Part shown: positions 1 to 9,312 of the stretch, one piece after another
How the letters are laid out: every line of letters starts with the position of its first letter
Position numbering within the stretch: the first letter of the stretch is position 1
NCBI GenBank assembly: GCA_018402665.1
Contig: JAGYIN010000002.1
Span: 62,001 to 126,000 of the forward strand
Length of the DNA: 64,000 nucleotides
From: Schleiferiaceae bacterium
GTDB lineage: Bacteria; Bacteroidota; Bacteroidia; Flavobacteriales; Schleiferiaceae
Direction: 5' to 3'
Made by a program: the position numbers and the translations under genes
Notes under the pieces: generated by a model
What the model was told of the DNA's origin: nothing
The model's input: only the letters and a program-made list of their open reading frames with translations
The model's database searches: none

Positions 1-262
1 CGCAGTGAATGCGCCTATTCAAGGCTCTGCAGCGGACATTATAAAGCTCGCCATGATCGAAATTGATCGAGCCATGCGGGCACAAGGATTAAAGTCGAAG
101 ATGCTGCTTCAGGTTCATGATGAATTGGTCTTTGATGCCGTGGCGCACGAGCTTGATGCCCTTAAAGCATTAGTGCTTGAAAAAATGGAAGCCGCAGTGG
201 ACTTAGCTGTACCAATGATTGCTGAAGTGGGCACGGGTAAAACTTGGCTCGAAGCACATTAA
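1..262 (+). CDS. polA: DNA polymerase I, C-terminal fragment (5' end outside window)
   Basis: This is the last ~86 codons of a family A DNA polymerase, which fills gaps in replication and excision repair in the cytoplasm. The reading frame is open to the left edge, so the GTG at base 5 is an internal valine and not a start. The fragment carries the palm-domain stretch VNAPIQGSAAD and the catalytic motif C (LLQVHDELVF, with the HDE triad), both diagnostic of PolA, and ends with the usual short tail after the last helix. The rest of the gene lies outside the window. A tetR-type gene starts 43 bases downstream on the same strand but probably has its own control site. Confidence 0.93.
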   Translation, partial: AVNAPIQGSAADIIKLAMIEIDRAMRAQGLKSKMLLQVHDELVFDAVAHELDALKALVLEKMEAAVDLAVPMIAEVGTGKTWLEAH

Positions 263-284
263 TTCTATACAGTAATTTTCGTAT

Positions 285-308
285 CATTGTAAGTGAATAC
301 TCACAATG
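285..308. promoter_or_regulatory. Candidate TetR operator 1, overlapping the tetR start
   Basis: Imperfect palindrome with half-sites CATTGTAAGT and ACTCACAATG around a 4-base spacer. Nine of ten half-site positions are complementary. It ends exactly on the ATG of the TetR-type gene, so a bound repressor would block its own gene. The same half-site with the same 4-base spacer recurs at 823-844. The binding role is inference. Confidence 0.6.
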
Positions 309-833
309 ACTGAAAAACAACAAGCTTTACTTCAAAGCGCTCAAACGCTTATTGCTGCACACGGGTTTTCTGCTGTTTCGACAGCGAAGATTGCTGCGCA
401 CGCAGGTGTGAGCGAAGCATTGATTTTTAGGCACTTCAAATCTAAAAAAGGATTGGCTTCGGCAGTTTTGTCGGCCGGAGAGCGTGCGCGTGCTTCGTTG
501 ATATACGGCCGCTTAAATGATGCAGACCCTGTCGAAGTCCTACGGTCTTTCACTTCCATTGATCTGAATGTCTCGACGAATCAGACTGAGGTTCTGGCCT
601 GGGTGGCGATGATCCGAATGACACAAGAAAATCCCGAAAGTCGGATGCTAGACGCTTTTGTGTTGGAACGCCTGCGCTGGGCCGTTTCTGGTGTAGGACA
701 CGGTGCGGACGAAGCAGTGGCGGTCGTCGCTATTGAAATTTTGGAACGGTCATTGCTGTTAGCCTTTCGCGAAGATGAAGTACGTGCTTCGGAACTTATG
801 TGTGGATTACGTGAACTACTCATTAATGAGTGA
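306..833 (+). CDS. TetR/AcrR family transcriptional regulator
   Basis: A 175-residue TetR-type repressor, slightly shorter than the usual ~190-210. The N-terminal helix-turn-helix sits at about residues 24-45 (VSTAKIAAHAGVSEALIFRHF), the standard TetR pattern with the F-x-H-F ending; the remaining ~125 residues are helical and variable and would be the ligand-binding and dimer domain. It is the first gene before a three-part RND efflux operon (884-6489), so it most likely represses that pump and responds to a pump substrate. Two related palindromes flank it, one over its start and one over its stop. The ligand cannot be predicted from sequence. Confidence 0.88.
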   Translation: MTEKQQALLQSAQTLIAAHGFSAVSTAKIAAHAGVSEALIFRHFKSKKGLASAVLSAGERARASLIYGRLNDADPVEVLRSFTSIDLNVSTNQTEVLAWVAMIRMTQENPESRMLDAFVLERLRWAVSGVGHGADEAVAVVAIEILERSLLLAFREDEVRASELMCGLRELLINE

Positions 834-844
834 GTACTTACTAA
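823..844. promoter_or_regulatory. Candidate TetR operator 2, before the efflux operon
   Basis: Palindrome with half-sites TTAATGAGT and ACTTACTAA around the spacer GAGT; seven of nine half-site positions are complementary. The inner half-site (G/A)T(A/G)AGT and the 4-base spacing match operator 1 at 285-308. It spans the tetR stop codon and lies 40-60 bases before the membrane fusion protein start, a sensible place to control the pump genes separately from tetR. Confidence 0.55.
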
Positions 845-883
845 AGAAAATGACGAAAAGAATTAAACATAACCTAAATACAC

Positions 884-1999
884 ATGAATAGAAAACTCAT
901 AAGAAACAGTGTGATCGCTGTGGCCATCCTTGCGGTAGGAATTTTCGCCAAAGGCAAGCTCAGTGCGATGGCGACGAAAGAGGAAATACGGGACGAGAAG
1001 ATCAAGCCGCGTGTAAAGGTGATAGTAGTGGCAAACGATACTGTTGCACTTCCAATAACGGTGTATGGAAAATTGAATGCAGCCGAGCGCGTAGATCTTT
1101 TGGCTGAAGTTAGTGGAACCTTCATGGGCGGTGATGCGCCGTTTTTAGAAGGTGTAGCGTTTAAAAAAGGTCAGGTTTTATTGCAACTGGATAATGCCGA
1201 GGCTACAGCGAATGTAATGAGTTTGAAGGGCAACTTCATCAACAGTGTTTTGGCCATTTTGCCAGATGTACGTGCCGATTATCCGGAAGCCTACCAAGCG
1301 TGGGAATCGTATTATGATGCATTGAGTTTATCCATTCCATTGCCGGAGCTGCCATCCGTGCAGTCGAAGCTCGAAAAATTCTTGATTGCACGTGGTATTC
1401 AAAGTGCATTCTATCAAGTAAAAAGTGCCGAAGAGCGTTTGGAAAAGTACAGCATTCGTGCGCCGTTTGACGGTAAGGTCGCGCAGGCGTCCGTAAGGAA
1501 AGGGAATCTGGTAAGTCCGGGAAGGGCGTTGGGAACCTTTGTGGGAACAGGGGGATACGAGCTGAAAGGTGCGGTAACATTGGCCTATGCGGACCAATTA
1601 AAATTGGGCCAGTCCATCACTTTTAAGAGCCCAGATCGCAAAGGAAGCTGGAAAGGTCAGGTAGATCGTATCAGTCCCGTGGTGGATGGTGCAAGTCAAA
1701 GCATCAATCTGATCGCTACCGTAAAAGGAAACGATCTTAAGGAAGGGATGTACCTCACAGGAACCATTGCTAATGTTGAAGTGTACGATGCGCTTCGCGT
1801 ACCGGCATATATGGTCTTCGATAACGAATACGTGTACACCGTAGAATCGGATTCCGTACTGGCGAAGACAGCGATTCAAGTAGTAGAATGGTTCGATGAA
1901 AACATTGTCATTACAGGGTTGAATAACGGCCAGTGGTTGGTGGATGCACCCACCTTGAAAGCGGCCTCAGGAACGCTTATTGAAGTGGTAAAGAACTAA
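884..1999 (+). CDS. RND efflux periplasmic adaptor (membrane fusion protein)
   Basis: A 371-residue HlyD/AcrA-type adaptor that joins an inner-membrane RND pump to an outer-membrane channel. It has an N-terminal hydrophobic anchor (about residues 9-23), the first half of a lipoyl/barrel-sandwich domain (around LLAEVSGTF and the following FKKGQVLLQLD), a helical hairpin, the second lipoyl half (YSIRAPFDGKVAQASVRKGN), then beta-barrel and membrane-proximal domains. The pump gene begins 13 bases after its stop, giving a compact operon regulator - adaptor - pump - channel. There is no lipobox cysteine, so it is anchored by the N-terminal helix rather than lipid. Substrates are unknown. Confidence 0.92.
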   Translation: MNRKLIRNSVIAVAILAVGIFAKGKLSAMATKEEIRDEKIKPRVKVIVVANDTVALPITVYGKLNAAERVDLLAEVSGTFMGGDAPFLEGVAFKKGQVLLQLDNAEATANVMSLKGNFINSVLAILPDVRADYPEAYQAWESYYDALSLSIPLPELPSVQSKLEKFLIARGIQSAFYQVKSAEERLEKYSIRAPFDGKVAQASVRKGNLVSPGRALGTFVGTGGYELKGAVTLAYADQLKLGQSITFKSPDRKGSWKGQVDRISPVVDGASQSINLIATVKGNDLKEGMYLTGTIANVEVYDALRVPAYMVFDNEYVYTVESDSVLAKTAIQVVEWFDENIVITGLNNGQWLVDAPTLKAASGTLIEVVKN

Positions 2000-2012
2000 C
2001 CCAAAGCCAGCG

Positions 2013-5000
2013 ATGAAACGACTCATAGAATTCTTTATTAAATACCCGGTTGGGGTAGATACCCTTCTGATAGGGACCTTCTTCTTCGGTTGGATCAGCT
2101 ATAATGCACTGAACACAACGTTCTTTCCTTTAGTTGAATCAAGGAACATCACCGTTACCGCCGTATACCCTGGTGCTTCACCCGAAGAAATGGAAGAGGG
2201 TGTAGTTAATAAAATTGAGCAGAACCTCAAAGGGCTCACGGGCGTCGAGCAATATACCTCTACCTCAGCAGAGAACAGCGCGGTAATCAACGTAGAGGTG
2301 ATCAAAGGCTACGATACTGACCTCGTTTTAGAGGATGTGAAAAATGCGGTAGAAGGTGTTCCATCATTTCCTACCGGCATGGAACCTATTCGTGTTGCGA
2401 AAAGAGAAAACCTCACCCTCGCAATGAGCATGGCCTTGAGTGGCGAAGGTGTAGATCTGATCAGTTTGAAACAGGAGGCGCGACGCATCGAACGCGAGCT
2501 GCGTTTAGTGGAGGGTATTTCAAAGATCTCCTTAGGTGGATTTCCTGATGAAGAAATAGAAATTGCTTTAGATAAGAGCACCCTACGTAAGTATAATTTG
2601 TCCTTGACCCAGATTGCGACGGCATTGCGCACCACGAATCTGGATATCACAGGAGGGACCATTAAAGGTACCCAAGAGGAAATGCTCATTCGCTCGCGCA
2701 ACAAACAATACGACGCCGAAGCCCTTCAAAACGTCGTGGTCTATACGCGTCCGAGCGGAGAGACGCTCCGTTTGAAAGATGTGGGTACCGTTAGAAATCG
2801 CTGGGCGGATGCGCCAACGCGCGCACAGTTCAATGGCATTCCTTCTGTAGAGCTGATTGTGAACAATACAGATGAGGAAGATCTGCTGCAAACGTGTGCG
2901 TTTTTACGCAGCTATGTGGCCGATTACAATGCAACCAACAGCAACATGCAGATCGATGTGATTCGCGATTTTTCAGTAACCCTAGAACAACGCAAGGAAT
3001 TGTTGTTTGAGAACGGTTTATTGGGATTTTTCCTAGTGTTGTTGCTTTTGACGTTATTCTTGAATTGGCGCTTGGCTTTTTGGGTTGCCATAGGTATTCC
3101 CGTATCCTTTGCAGGGATGTTCATTCTCGCCACCCAGTTTGGCATTACCATTAATGTGATCTCACTCTTTGGAATGATCGTAGTGATCGGAATTTTGGTG
3201 GATGATGGGATCGTGATTGCGGAGAATATCTATGCACATTTTGAAAAAGGAAAGCCGCTCATGCGTGCAGCCTTAGAAGGCACTTTGGAGGTAATTCCTT
3301 CCGTTGTGAGTGCCGTGTTAACTACCATTATTGCCTTTTCTTCCTTCTTTTTCTTGGCCGGCCGACCGGGGGATTTCTTCTCTGAAATGGCCTTTATCGT
3401 AGTCGCTACCCTGGCGGTATCGCTGGTAGAAGGTTTACTCTTTCTGCCCACTCACTTGAGTCACGCAAAGCTGCAGCGCAATGAAAAAATGAATCCTGTG
3501 CAGCGCATAGCCACCGGAGCATTGTTCAAGGTTCGCGACCGCTATTATGCGCCGTTTTTGAAATGGTCGCTCAATAATAAATTGGTCACTATTGCCTTCT
3601 TTTTCGCAATAATGCTGGTGACTTTTGGCGCTATTGGCGGAGGAATCATAAGGACGCAGTTTTTCCCGTTCATTGAGCGCGATAACTTAGATATCAGCCT
3701 TGATATGCCGGCCGGTACGAACGACGAGGTGACCTTAAAATGGATCAACCACATCGAGGAAGCCGTTTGGCGCGTAAATGAGCAATACAAAGCGGAACGC
3801 GAGGACGGTTTAGATGTTGTGGTTGCGGTACAGAAAAACATAGGTCCACTGACCTCGAAGGCCAAATTAAACGTCAATCTGTTGGATTCAGAAACGCGTT
3901 TGACGCCGTCCTTCCTCATACAAAATGACATTAGAAAAGCGACCGGTGAAATTCCTGGTGCGGATAATTTGAGCTTCGGTGGTGCCCAGGCTTTCGGTAA
4001 GCCGATCTCTATTTCTTTGGTGTCTTACGATCTGGAGGAATTGAAAGCGGCGAAGGAGATTTTAAAATCAAAGCTAAAGAGTATGGACGCCTTGACGGAC
4101 GTTATTGATAACGATCAGAAGGGAATTCGCGAGGTGACGCTGGAATTGACGGATAAAGCCCGTTACCTCGGGTTGACCCCCGGGAGTATAATGACTCAGG
4201 TACGCGAGTCTTTCTTCGGTGCGCAGGTGCAACGCTTGCAACGCGGCGAAGACGAGGTGAAGGTATGGGTGCGTTTGGCTGAAGAGGACCGCAAGATGTT
4301 GTGGGACTTAGAGGAACTGCTCATCACTACAGCTCAGGGAAGTGTGCCGTTAAGAGAATTGGCCACCTACACGATAGAACGTGGAACAGTGAACATCAAT
4401 CACCTGGACGGGCAACGTGAATTCCGTGTGGAGAGCGATCTAACCAGTCCGAACGGCTCTGCGCCGGCACTTTTAGCGCAAATCCAAAGTGATATTTTGC
4501 CAGAAATTTTTGCGCAATATCCCTCCGTTGATGCGCGATACGAAGGCCAACAAAAAGAGAGTCAAAAGACGCAGGACAGTTCAAAAACGGTCATGCCCTT
4601 GATTCTTTTCCTCATCATTTTGACGATCACCTTTACATTCAGATCCTTGGTACAGACCATTGTTATTATGCTCTTAATTCCGTTGAGTATGACCGGTGTG
4701 GCTTGGGGACACTGGCTGCACGGGATGCCGATGTCTATTTTAAGTTTCTTGGGTGTGGTGGCATTGATTGGAATTATTGTGAACGATTCTTTGGTGCTGG
4801 TCAGTAAGTATAATTTAAATGTGAAAAGCGGCGAACCGGTGTACGAGGCGATTTACAACGCCGGATTGAGCCGATTCCGTGCAATTTTCCTGACTACGGT
4901 AACCACCATTGCGGGGCTTGCGCCGTTGATTTTTGAGACCTCTTTCCAAGCCCAATTTCTTATACCAATGGCGGTTTCAATTGCCTACGGTATCGGGTTT

Positions 5001-5183
5001 GCAACGCTATTAACACTGCTGGTTTTGCCTTCACTTATGGCATTGGTCAATGATTCGCGTGTGAATTTGAAACATTTTTGGACGGGTGTCCGGCCGACGC
5101 GCGAGTCGGTGGAGCCTGCCATTAAAGAGATGGCGAGCGAGGCCTACTTTAACGAATTGAAAAAAACCGAAGACCATGAATAA
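2013..5183 (+). CDS. RND efflux transporter, AcrB/MMPL superfamily
   Basis: A 1056-residue inner-membrane proton-driven pump with the usual duplicated plan: one membrane helix, a large periplasmic domain, six helices, then the same again. The proton-relay pair is present in the fourth helix (D397-D398 in GILVDDGIVIAEN). In the tenth helix, the lysine that AcrB uses to complete the relay is replaced: the matching stretch reads GIIVNDSLVLV, with N924-D925 where AcrB has Lys-Asn. This form is known from RND pumps outside the classical HAE-1 drug exporters, so the substrate should not be assumed to be a drug. Its last eight bases overlap the channel gene. Confidence 0.94.
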   Translation: MKRLIEFFIKYPVGVDTLLIGTFFFGWISYNALNTTFFPLVESRNITVTAVYPGASPEEMEEGVVNKIEQNLKGLTGVEQYTSTSAENSAVINVEVIKGYDTDLVLEDVKNAVEGVPSFPTGMEPIRVAKRENLTLAMSMALSGEGVDLISLKQEARRIERELRLVEGISKISLGGFPDEEIEIALDKSTLRKYNLSLTQIATALRTTNLDITGGTIKGTQEEMLIRSRNKQYDAEALQNVVVYTRPSGETLRLKDVGTVRNRWADAPTRAQFNGIPSVELIVNNTDEEDLLQTCAFLRSYVADYNATNSNMQIDVIRDFSVTLEQRKELLFENGLLGFFLVLLLLTLFLNWRLAFWVAIGIPVSFAGMFILATQFGITINVISLFGMIVVIGILVDDGIVIAENIYAHFEKGKPLMRAALEGTLEVIPSVVSAVLTTIIAFSSFFFLAGRPGDFFSEMAFIVVATLAVSLVEGLLFLPTHLSHAKLQRNEKMNPVQRIATGALFKVRDRYYAPFLKWSLNNKLVTIAFFFAIMLVTFGAIGGGIIRTQFFPFIERDNLDISLDMPAGTNDEVTLKWINHIEEAVWRVNEQYKAEREDGLDVVVAVQKNIGPLTSKAKLNVNLLDSETRLTPSFLIQNDIRKATGEIPGADNLSFGGAQAFGKPISISLVSYDLEELKAAKEILKSKLKSMDALTDVIDNDQKGIREVTLELTDKARYLGLTPGSIMTQVRESFFGAQVQRLQRGEDEVKVWVRLAEEDRKMLWDLEELLITTAQGSVPLRELATYTIERGTVNINHLDGQREFRVESDLTSPNGSAPALLAQIQSDILPEIFAQYPSVDARYEGQQKESQKTQDSSKTVMPLILFLIILTITFTFRSLVQTIVIMLLIPLSMTGVAWGHWLHGMPMSILSFLGVVALIGIIVNDSLVLVSKYNLNVKSGEPVYEAIYNAGLSRFRAIFLTTVTTIAGLAPLIFETSFQAQFLIPMAVSIAYGIGFATLLTLLVLPSLMALVNDSRVNLKHFWTGVRPTRESVEPAIKEMASEAYFNELKKTEDHE

Positions 5184-6489
5184 AGTCCTAACCTTTTTGT
5201 TGTTCTGTGGAGGATTTTTCAGTGCCGTTGCACAGGAGTCTAAACCTACATTACTGTCGCTGGATGCCGCTGTTGCAGCAGCGTTGGAATACAACCACGA
5301 TTTGTATGTTGTGGCTTTGCAACGTGAACAAGCGGAGAATAGTGCGACGTTGGGCAATGCAGGAGCTTTGCCCGCATTGCGCGCCACTGCCGGGGTAAAT
5401 TACAGTAATCAGAACTCCGATCTTGAGTTTGCAACGGGCCAGAGCCAGGTGGTCGATGGAGCACAAAGTGCTGCCCAAAACGCTTCATTAGCCTTAAGTC
5501 AAATCCTTTTTTCTGGTGGTGCCTTACAGCGTACATACGGCGTTTTGAAAAAGGCGGCCGCTATGGCCGGTGTGCAAGAGCTGCAGCAAATGAATACTAC
5601 TGTGGTACAGGCGCACAGTCAGTACTATGCCATTGCCCTACTTCAAGAGACGGTATGGACGGCTGAGGTGAATATGACTATAAGTCTAGACCGGTATGAG
5701 CGTGCGAAATTGACCCATTCTTTGGGCGGTTCTAACGCTACGGAACTATTGGCTGCGGAGGTAGCTTTGAATAGAGATAAAATCACCTTAATGGATGCCC
5801 GTACACAATTGGCCAATGCTAAGAACACATTTCGTTCGTTTGCTGGGCTTTCGGCAGATTTTGAAGTGACGGACAAGGTCAGTGACGAATTTGCCATGCC
5901 GATGGCATTGGAGGCCATGGTAGAAGCAGCACTAGAAAATAACCCCGGGTTGCAATTGGTTCGAATGGGTGAGGAGACTGCGCAATTGCAGTACCAGCTT
6001 TCGCAGAGCACACTCTTTCCTACAGTCAGTGCACAGATGAGTTACGGACTCAACCAGAGCCAGGCCGAGGCAGGATTTTTAAGTGCTTCGCAACAAACAG
6101 GTTTGAATGCAGGGCTTACCCTTTCGTATGATCTTTTTGGCGGCGGTCGCAGCAGAACGCAACGTCAGAATGCTGCAATGGATGTAGAAATTGCTTCGCG
6201 TCGCAGGTTGCAGGCGGAAGAGAATATTGCTACTTCCGTGCGCAATGCCGCAGAGGTCTTTGTAAATGCACAGGCGAAATATGAATTGGAGCAAAAGAAT
6301 GTTTTAGTGGCGCAACAAAATTTCGAGAAAACGAAAGAGCGTTACCACCGGGGTCAGCTCAGTTTTTTGGAATTCCGTGAAGCGCAATTGGGTTTACTGA
6401 ATGCCGAAAACGGTAAAACTGCAGCCCTATTCCAAGCGCGGAATGCACACATTGCTCTGTGGCAATTGGTTCAAGCGTTTGACCTTTAA
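5176..6489 (+). CDS. TolC-family outer-membrane efflux channel
   Basis: A 437-residue outer-membrane protein with a cleavable signal peptide (about residues 1-19, ending SAVAQE) followed by two similar long-helix repeats separated near the middle, the TolC/OprM layout. Helical stretches rich in Ala, Gln, Asn and Glu run through both repeats, and the pattern of a short beta segment before each (LSLDAAVAAALEYN; ALEAMVEAALENN) is typical. It starts inside the end of the RND pump gene (8-base overlap, ATGAATAA), so the two are translationally coupled. It ends just before a strong bidirectional terminator. It would form the exit duct of this tripartite pump. Confidence 0.92.
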   Translation: MNKVLTFLLFCGGFFSAVAQESKPTLLSLDAAVAAALEYNHDLYVVALQREQAENSATLGNAGALPALRATAGVNYSNQNSDLEFATGQSQVVDGAQSAAQNASLALSQILFSGGALQRTYGVLKKAAAMAGVQELQQMNTTVVQAHSQYYAIALLQETVWTAEVNMTISLDRYERAKLTHSLGGSNATELLAAEVALNRDKITLMDARTQLANAKNTFRSFAGLSADFEVTDKVSDEFAMPMALEAMVEAALENNPGLQLVRMGEETAQLQYQLSQSTLFPTVSAQMSYGLNQSQAEAGFLSASQQTGLNAGLTLSYDLFGGGRSRTQRQNAAMDVEIASRRRLQAEENIATSVRNAAEVFVNAQAKYELEQKNVLVAQQNFEKTKERYHRGQLSFLEFREAQLGLLNAENGKTAALFQARNAHIALWQLVQAFDL

Positions 6490-6494
6490 GTAAA

Positions 6495-6525
6495 CAAAAA
6501 AAGGCGCCCTTGGGCGCCTTTTTTA
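6495..6525. terminator. Bidirectional intrinsic terminator between efflux operon and scoB
   Basis: A-run, GGCGCCC, a two-base TT loop, GGGCGCC, then T-run. A short GC stem flanked by A and T tracts works in both directions and separates two convergent operons. Confidence 0.9.
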
Positions 6526-6541
6526 TTCCTCGGCCAAGGCC

Positions 6542-7201
6542 TTAAAATTTCATTTCCGGTACATCACCTTCAACGACTAGGCGACCTGCGGTCTTTGCCT
6601 GAATTTCTTCGACGGTGACACCTGGCGCACGTTCGATCAATACGAAACCGCGTTCTGCGTCTACCTCTAGTACGGCGAGATCCGTTACAATGCGCTTTAC
6701 ACAAGCAACACCGGTAAGCGGCAAGGAACATTCACTGAGGAGTTTACTTTCTCCTGCACGATTGGTGTGTTGCATGGCTACGATGATGTTTTCTGCGGAA
6801 GCCACTAAATCCATAGCACCGCCCATTCCTTTCACCATCTTCCCTGGAATCTTCCAGTTCGCAATATCGCCGCGATCGCTCACTTCCATGGCGCCCAAAA
6901 CGGTCAATTGAACGTGTTGACCGCGAATCATTCCGAAACTGAGCTCGCTGGAAAAGAAGCTCGCACCCGGCAGTGCCGTGATGGTTTGCTTGCCTGCGTT
7001 GATTAAATCCGCATCCTCCTCGCCCTCAAACGGGAAGGGTCCCATGCCTAAAATGCCATTTTCACTTTGAAACTCCACATTGATGCCTTGCGGGATGTGG
7101 TTGGCCACTAAGGTTGGAATTCCAATACCTAAGTTTACGTACCAACCGTCGCGAAGTTCTTGGGCAATGCGCTGTGCAATTTGATCTTTACTCAATCCCA
7201 T
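6542..7201 (-). CDS. scoB: 3-oxoacid CoA-transferase (SCOT), subunit B
   Basis: A 219-residue beta subunit of succinyl-CoA:3-oxoacid CoA-transferase, which moves CoA from succinyl-CoA to acetoacetate. The catalytic glutamate of class I CoA-transferases is E47 in [10 protein letters not shown], and the downstream GGAMDLV and TDLAVLEVD blocks are typical of the B subunit. It follows scoA by two bases and the pair lies at the end of the tyrosine breakdown cluster, whose final products are fumarate and acetoacetate, so this enzyme most likely feeds that acetoacetate into central metabolism. Other 3-oxoacids (such as 3-oxoadipate) cannot be ruled out by sequence alone. Confidence 0.93.
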   Translation of the reverse strand: MGLSKDQIAQRIAQELRDGWYVNLGIGIPTLVANHIPQGINVEFQSENGILGMGPFPFEGEEDADLINAGKQTITALPGASFFSSELSFGMIRGQHVQLTVLGAMEVSDRGDIANWKIPGKMVKGMGGAMDLVASAENIIVAMQHTNRAGESKLLSECSLPLTGVACVKRIVTDLAVLEVDAERGFVLIERAPGVTVEEIQAKTAGRLVVEGDVPEMKF

Positions 7202-7203
7202 GG

Positions 7204-7926
7204 TTATTCGCTTTTAGCACGCACGGTGCGTTGTTCTATTCGTTTCTCGTAATCCACCCCCTGGAAAATGCGTTGCACGAAGATCCCCGGAATGTGAATG
7301 CTGTTCGGGTCCAATTCGCCGACTTCAACCAGTTCTTCAACCTCTGCTACGGTTATCTTACCTGCCATGGCCATCATCGGATTAAAATTGCGTGCCGTTC
7401 CTTTAAAAATCAGGTTGCCGGCTTTGTCGCCCTTCCACGCTTTAACAAATGCAAAAGGAGCATCAAAAGCATGTTCCAAAATATGCGGCTTGCCATCAAA
7501 CACGCGTACCTCTTTTCCCTCCGCTACTTCTGTACCGTAACCTGCAGGGGTGTAAAAAGCAGGAATCCCTGCTCCAGCAGCGCGACAGCGTTCTGCTAGT
7601 GTTCCTTGAGGAATGAGATCAACTTCGAGCTCGCCGGAGAGCATCTGACGCTCAAACTCGTCGTTCTCACCCACGTAAGAGGCAATCATTTTTTTTATCT
7701 GTTTGGTTTGGAGCAGCAGTCCTAGACCAAAGCTATCCACGCCTGCATTGTTAGAAATACAGGTAATGTCTTTGATCCCGGCCGCTTTAATGGCTGTAAT
7801 GCTGTTTTCCGGAATACCGCAAAGGCCGAATCCGCCAAACATCACATTCATCCCATCTTCTAGTCCCGCAATGGCTTCAGTGGCGTTGGCCACCACCTTG
7901 GAGATGTAGGTGTGTTTTTTTGACAT
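7204..7926 (-). CDS. scoA: 3-oxoacid CoA-transferase (SCOT), subunit A
   Basis: A 240-residue alpha subunit of succinyl-CoA:3-oxoacid CoA-transferase. The glycine-rich loop near residues 30-41 ([13 protein letters not shown]) is the CoA-transferase family A signature. It is followed after two bases by the catalytic B subunit and works as a heterotetramer with it. Upstream, between this gene and fahA, lie a terminator for fahA and a short palindrome (7941-7954), so scoAB may be transcribed apart from the tyrosine genes although placed next to them. Confidence 0.93.
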   Translation of the reverse strand: MSKKHTYISKVVANATEAIAGLEDGMNVMFGGFGLCGIPENSITAIKAAGIKDITCISNNAGVDSFGLGLLLQTKQIKKMIASYVGENDEFERQMLSGELEVDLIPQGTLAERCRAAGAGIPAFYTPAGYGTEVAEGKEVRVFDGKPHILEHAFDAPFAFVKAWKGDKAGNLIFKGTARNFNPMMAMAGKITVAEVEELVEVGELDPNSIHIPGIFVQRIFQGVDYEKRIEQRTVRAKSE

Positions 7927-7940
7927 AATAGGTGCTGTAA

Positions 7941-7954
7941 TTGGGTTTACCCAA
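7941..7954. promoter_or_regulatory. Short palindrome just before scoA
   Basis: Perfect 6-base inverted repeat TTGGGT-TT-ACCCAA, 15 bases upstream of the scoA start (minus strand), next to a near-consensus -7 element (TAACTTGG on the minus strand, 7952-7959). It could be an operator or a small hairpin in the scoAB leader; the sequence does not decide which. Confidence 0.35.
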
Positions 7955-7959
7955 GTTAT

Positions 7960-7995
7960 AAAAAAGCCCCCAACCTGTTCAGGAAGCGGGCTTTG
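7960..7995 (-). terminator. Intrinsic terminator after fahA
   Basis: On the minus strand AAAGCCC, an inner CCTG-AAC-AGG hairpin, then GGGCTTTTTT. It begins a few bases after the fahA stop and separates fahA from scoAB. Confidence 0.75.
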
Positions 7996-8000
7996 TTTGC

Positions 8001-9284
8001 TTAATCTTCAATAGCCGGTAGCAGCGTCGTGCGTACCTCGCCAAAGCCAATTCTCGTCGTACCGTTTGTACACCAGCCGCGCATGGTAACCGTGTCGCCG
8101 TCTTCGATAAACGTGCGCGTATCCCCAGTAGCTAAGGTAATGGGCTCTTTACCTGCCCAGCTAAGTTCTAACATGGATCCGTAGCTGTCTTTCGTGGGTC
8201 CAGAAATGGTTCCTGAAGCCATCATATCACCGGCATTAATGTTACAGCCGTTAACGGTATGGTGGGCCAATTGTTGGCGCTGGTTCCAATACATGTATTT
8301 GTAATTGGACCTTGAAATGACCGATTCCGTCTTGCCTTCCGGAGTCAAACCTACTTCGAGGCGAATGTCATAGTTATTCTTCCCCGTGGTCACTAGATAC
8401 GGCAAAACGGGCGGATCCTGCTGGGGTCCTTCCACTTTAAACGGCGCTAATGCGTCCATGGTCACGACCCAAGGACTCATGCTTGAGCCAAAGTTTTTAC
8501 CCAGGAACGGTCCCAGCGGCACATATTCCCATTTTTGAATATCGCGCGCGCTCCAGTCGTTAAAGACTACCATCCCAAAGATGTATTCGTCGGCTTCTTC
8601 CGCCTTTATTCTGTGGCCGAGGGGCTTTCCTTCTCCTGTGATGAACGCCATTTCCAATTCAAAATCCACACGAACAGACGGACCGAAAGTCGGCGCATCC
8701 GCCCCCGGCGCCATGCGCTGCCCCTTAGGACGGTGTAGATTTACACCGCTGATCACAATAGACGAGCTGCGGCCGTGGTAGCCTACGGGAATGTGTTTCC
8801 AGTTGGGCAATAAGGCATTTTCTGGATCGCGGAACATCTTGCCTACATTGGTTGCATGCTCGATGGAGCTGTAGAAATCCGTATAATCTTGAACGAATAC
8901 CGGCATGAGCATTTGAACGTGATCTACAGGAAAAAGCACCTGATTTTGATGCGCAACATTCGCTTTGAGCGTGGTGTTGTTTTCGTCAAAAAGTTCCGCC
9001 AATCGGTTTCTAACGCGGCGCCAAGTCGGGCGACCTAAGGCAATGAAATCGTTTAAGGTATCCTGCAAAAACACATCGTCCGGCAGATCAATACCTTTAA
9101 AATAACCCAATTGTTGTAGGGCACTTAAATCAATCGCCGTATCTCCAATACGCGTTCCCGTTGTAATGATATCGTCCTCAGGAATAAAGACACCGAAGGG
9201 CAAATTCTGAATGGGAAAATCACTGTTTTCTGGAACGGGTATCCACGAAGTTTTTGAAGGATCGTTTGCTTGATTTTCGATCAT
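8001..9284 (-). CDS. fahA: Fumarylacetoacetase
   Basis: A 427-residue fumarylacetoacetate hydrolase, last step of tyrosine breakdown: fumarylacetoacetate + water gives fumarate and acetoacetate. The length and the N-terminal SH3-like domain before the catalytic FAH domain match true fumarylacetoacetases rather than the shorter FAH-fold enzymes. Visible signatures are PVGYHGRSSSIVISG, the metal-binding region DFELEMAFITG, FNDWSARDIQKWEYVPLGPF and the MASGTISGPTKDSYGSMLEL block. It follows hppD by 28 bases in a minus-strand operon and ends at a terminator. The ATG at 9284 gives an N-terminus of normal length. Confidence 0.95.
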   Translation of the reverse strand: MIENQANDPSKTSWIPVPENSDFPIQNLPFGVFIPEDDIITTGTRIGDTAIDLSALQQLGYFKGIDLPDDVFLQDTLNDFIALGRPTWRRVRNRLAELFDENNTTLKANVAHQNQVLFPVDHVQMLMPVFVQDYTDFYSSIEHATNVGKMFRDPENALLPNWKHIPVGYHGRSSSIVISGVNLHRPKGQRMAPGADAPTFGPSVRVDFELEMAFITGEGKPLGHRIKAEEADEYIFGMVVFNDWSARDIQKWEYVPLGPFLGKNFGSSMSPWVVTMDALAPFKVEGPQQDPPVLPYLVTTGKNNYDIRLEVGLTPEGKTESVISRSNYKYMYWNQRQQLAHHTVNGCNINAGDMMASGTISGPTKDSYGSMLELSWAGKEPITLATGDTRTFIEDGDTVTMRGWCTNGTTRIGFGEVRTTLLPAIED

Positions 9285-9312
9285 GCTGTACTGTTCTTGA
9301 TTAGGGGTTGTA

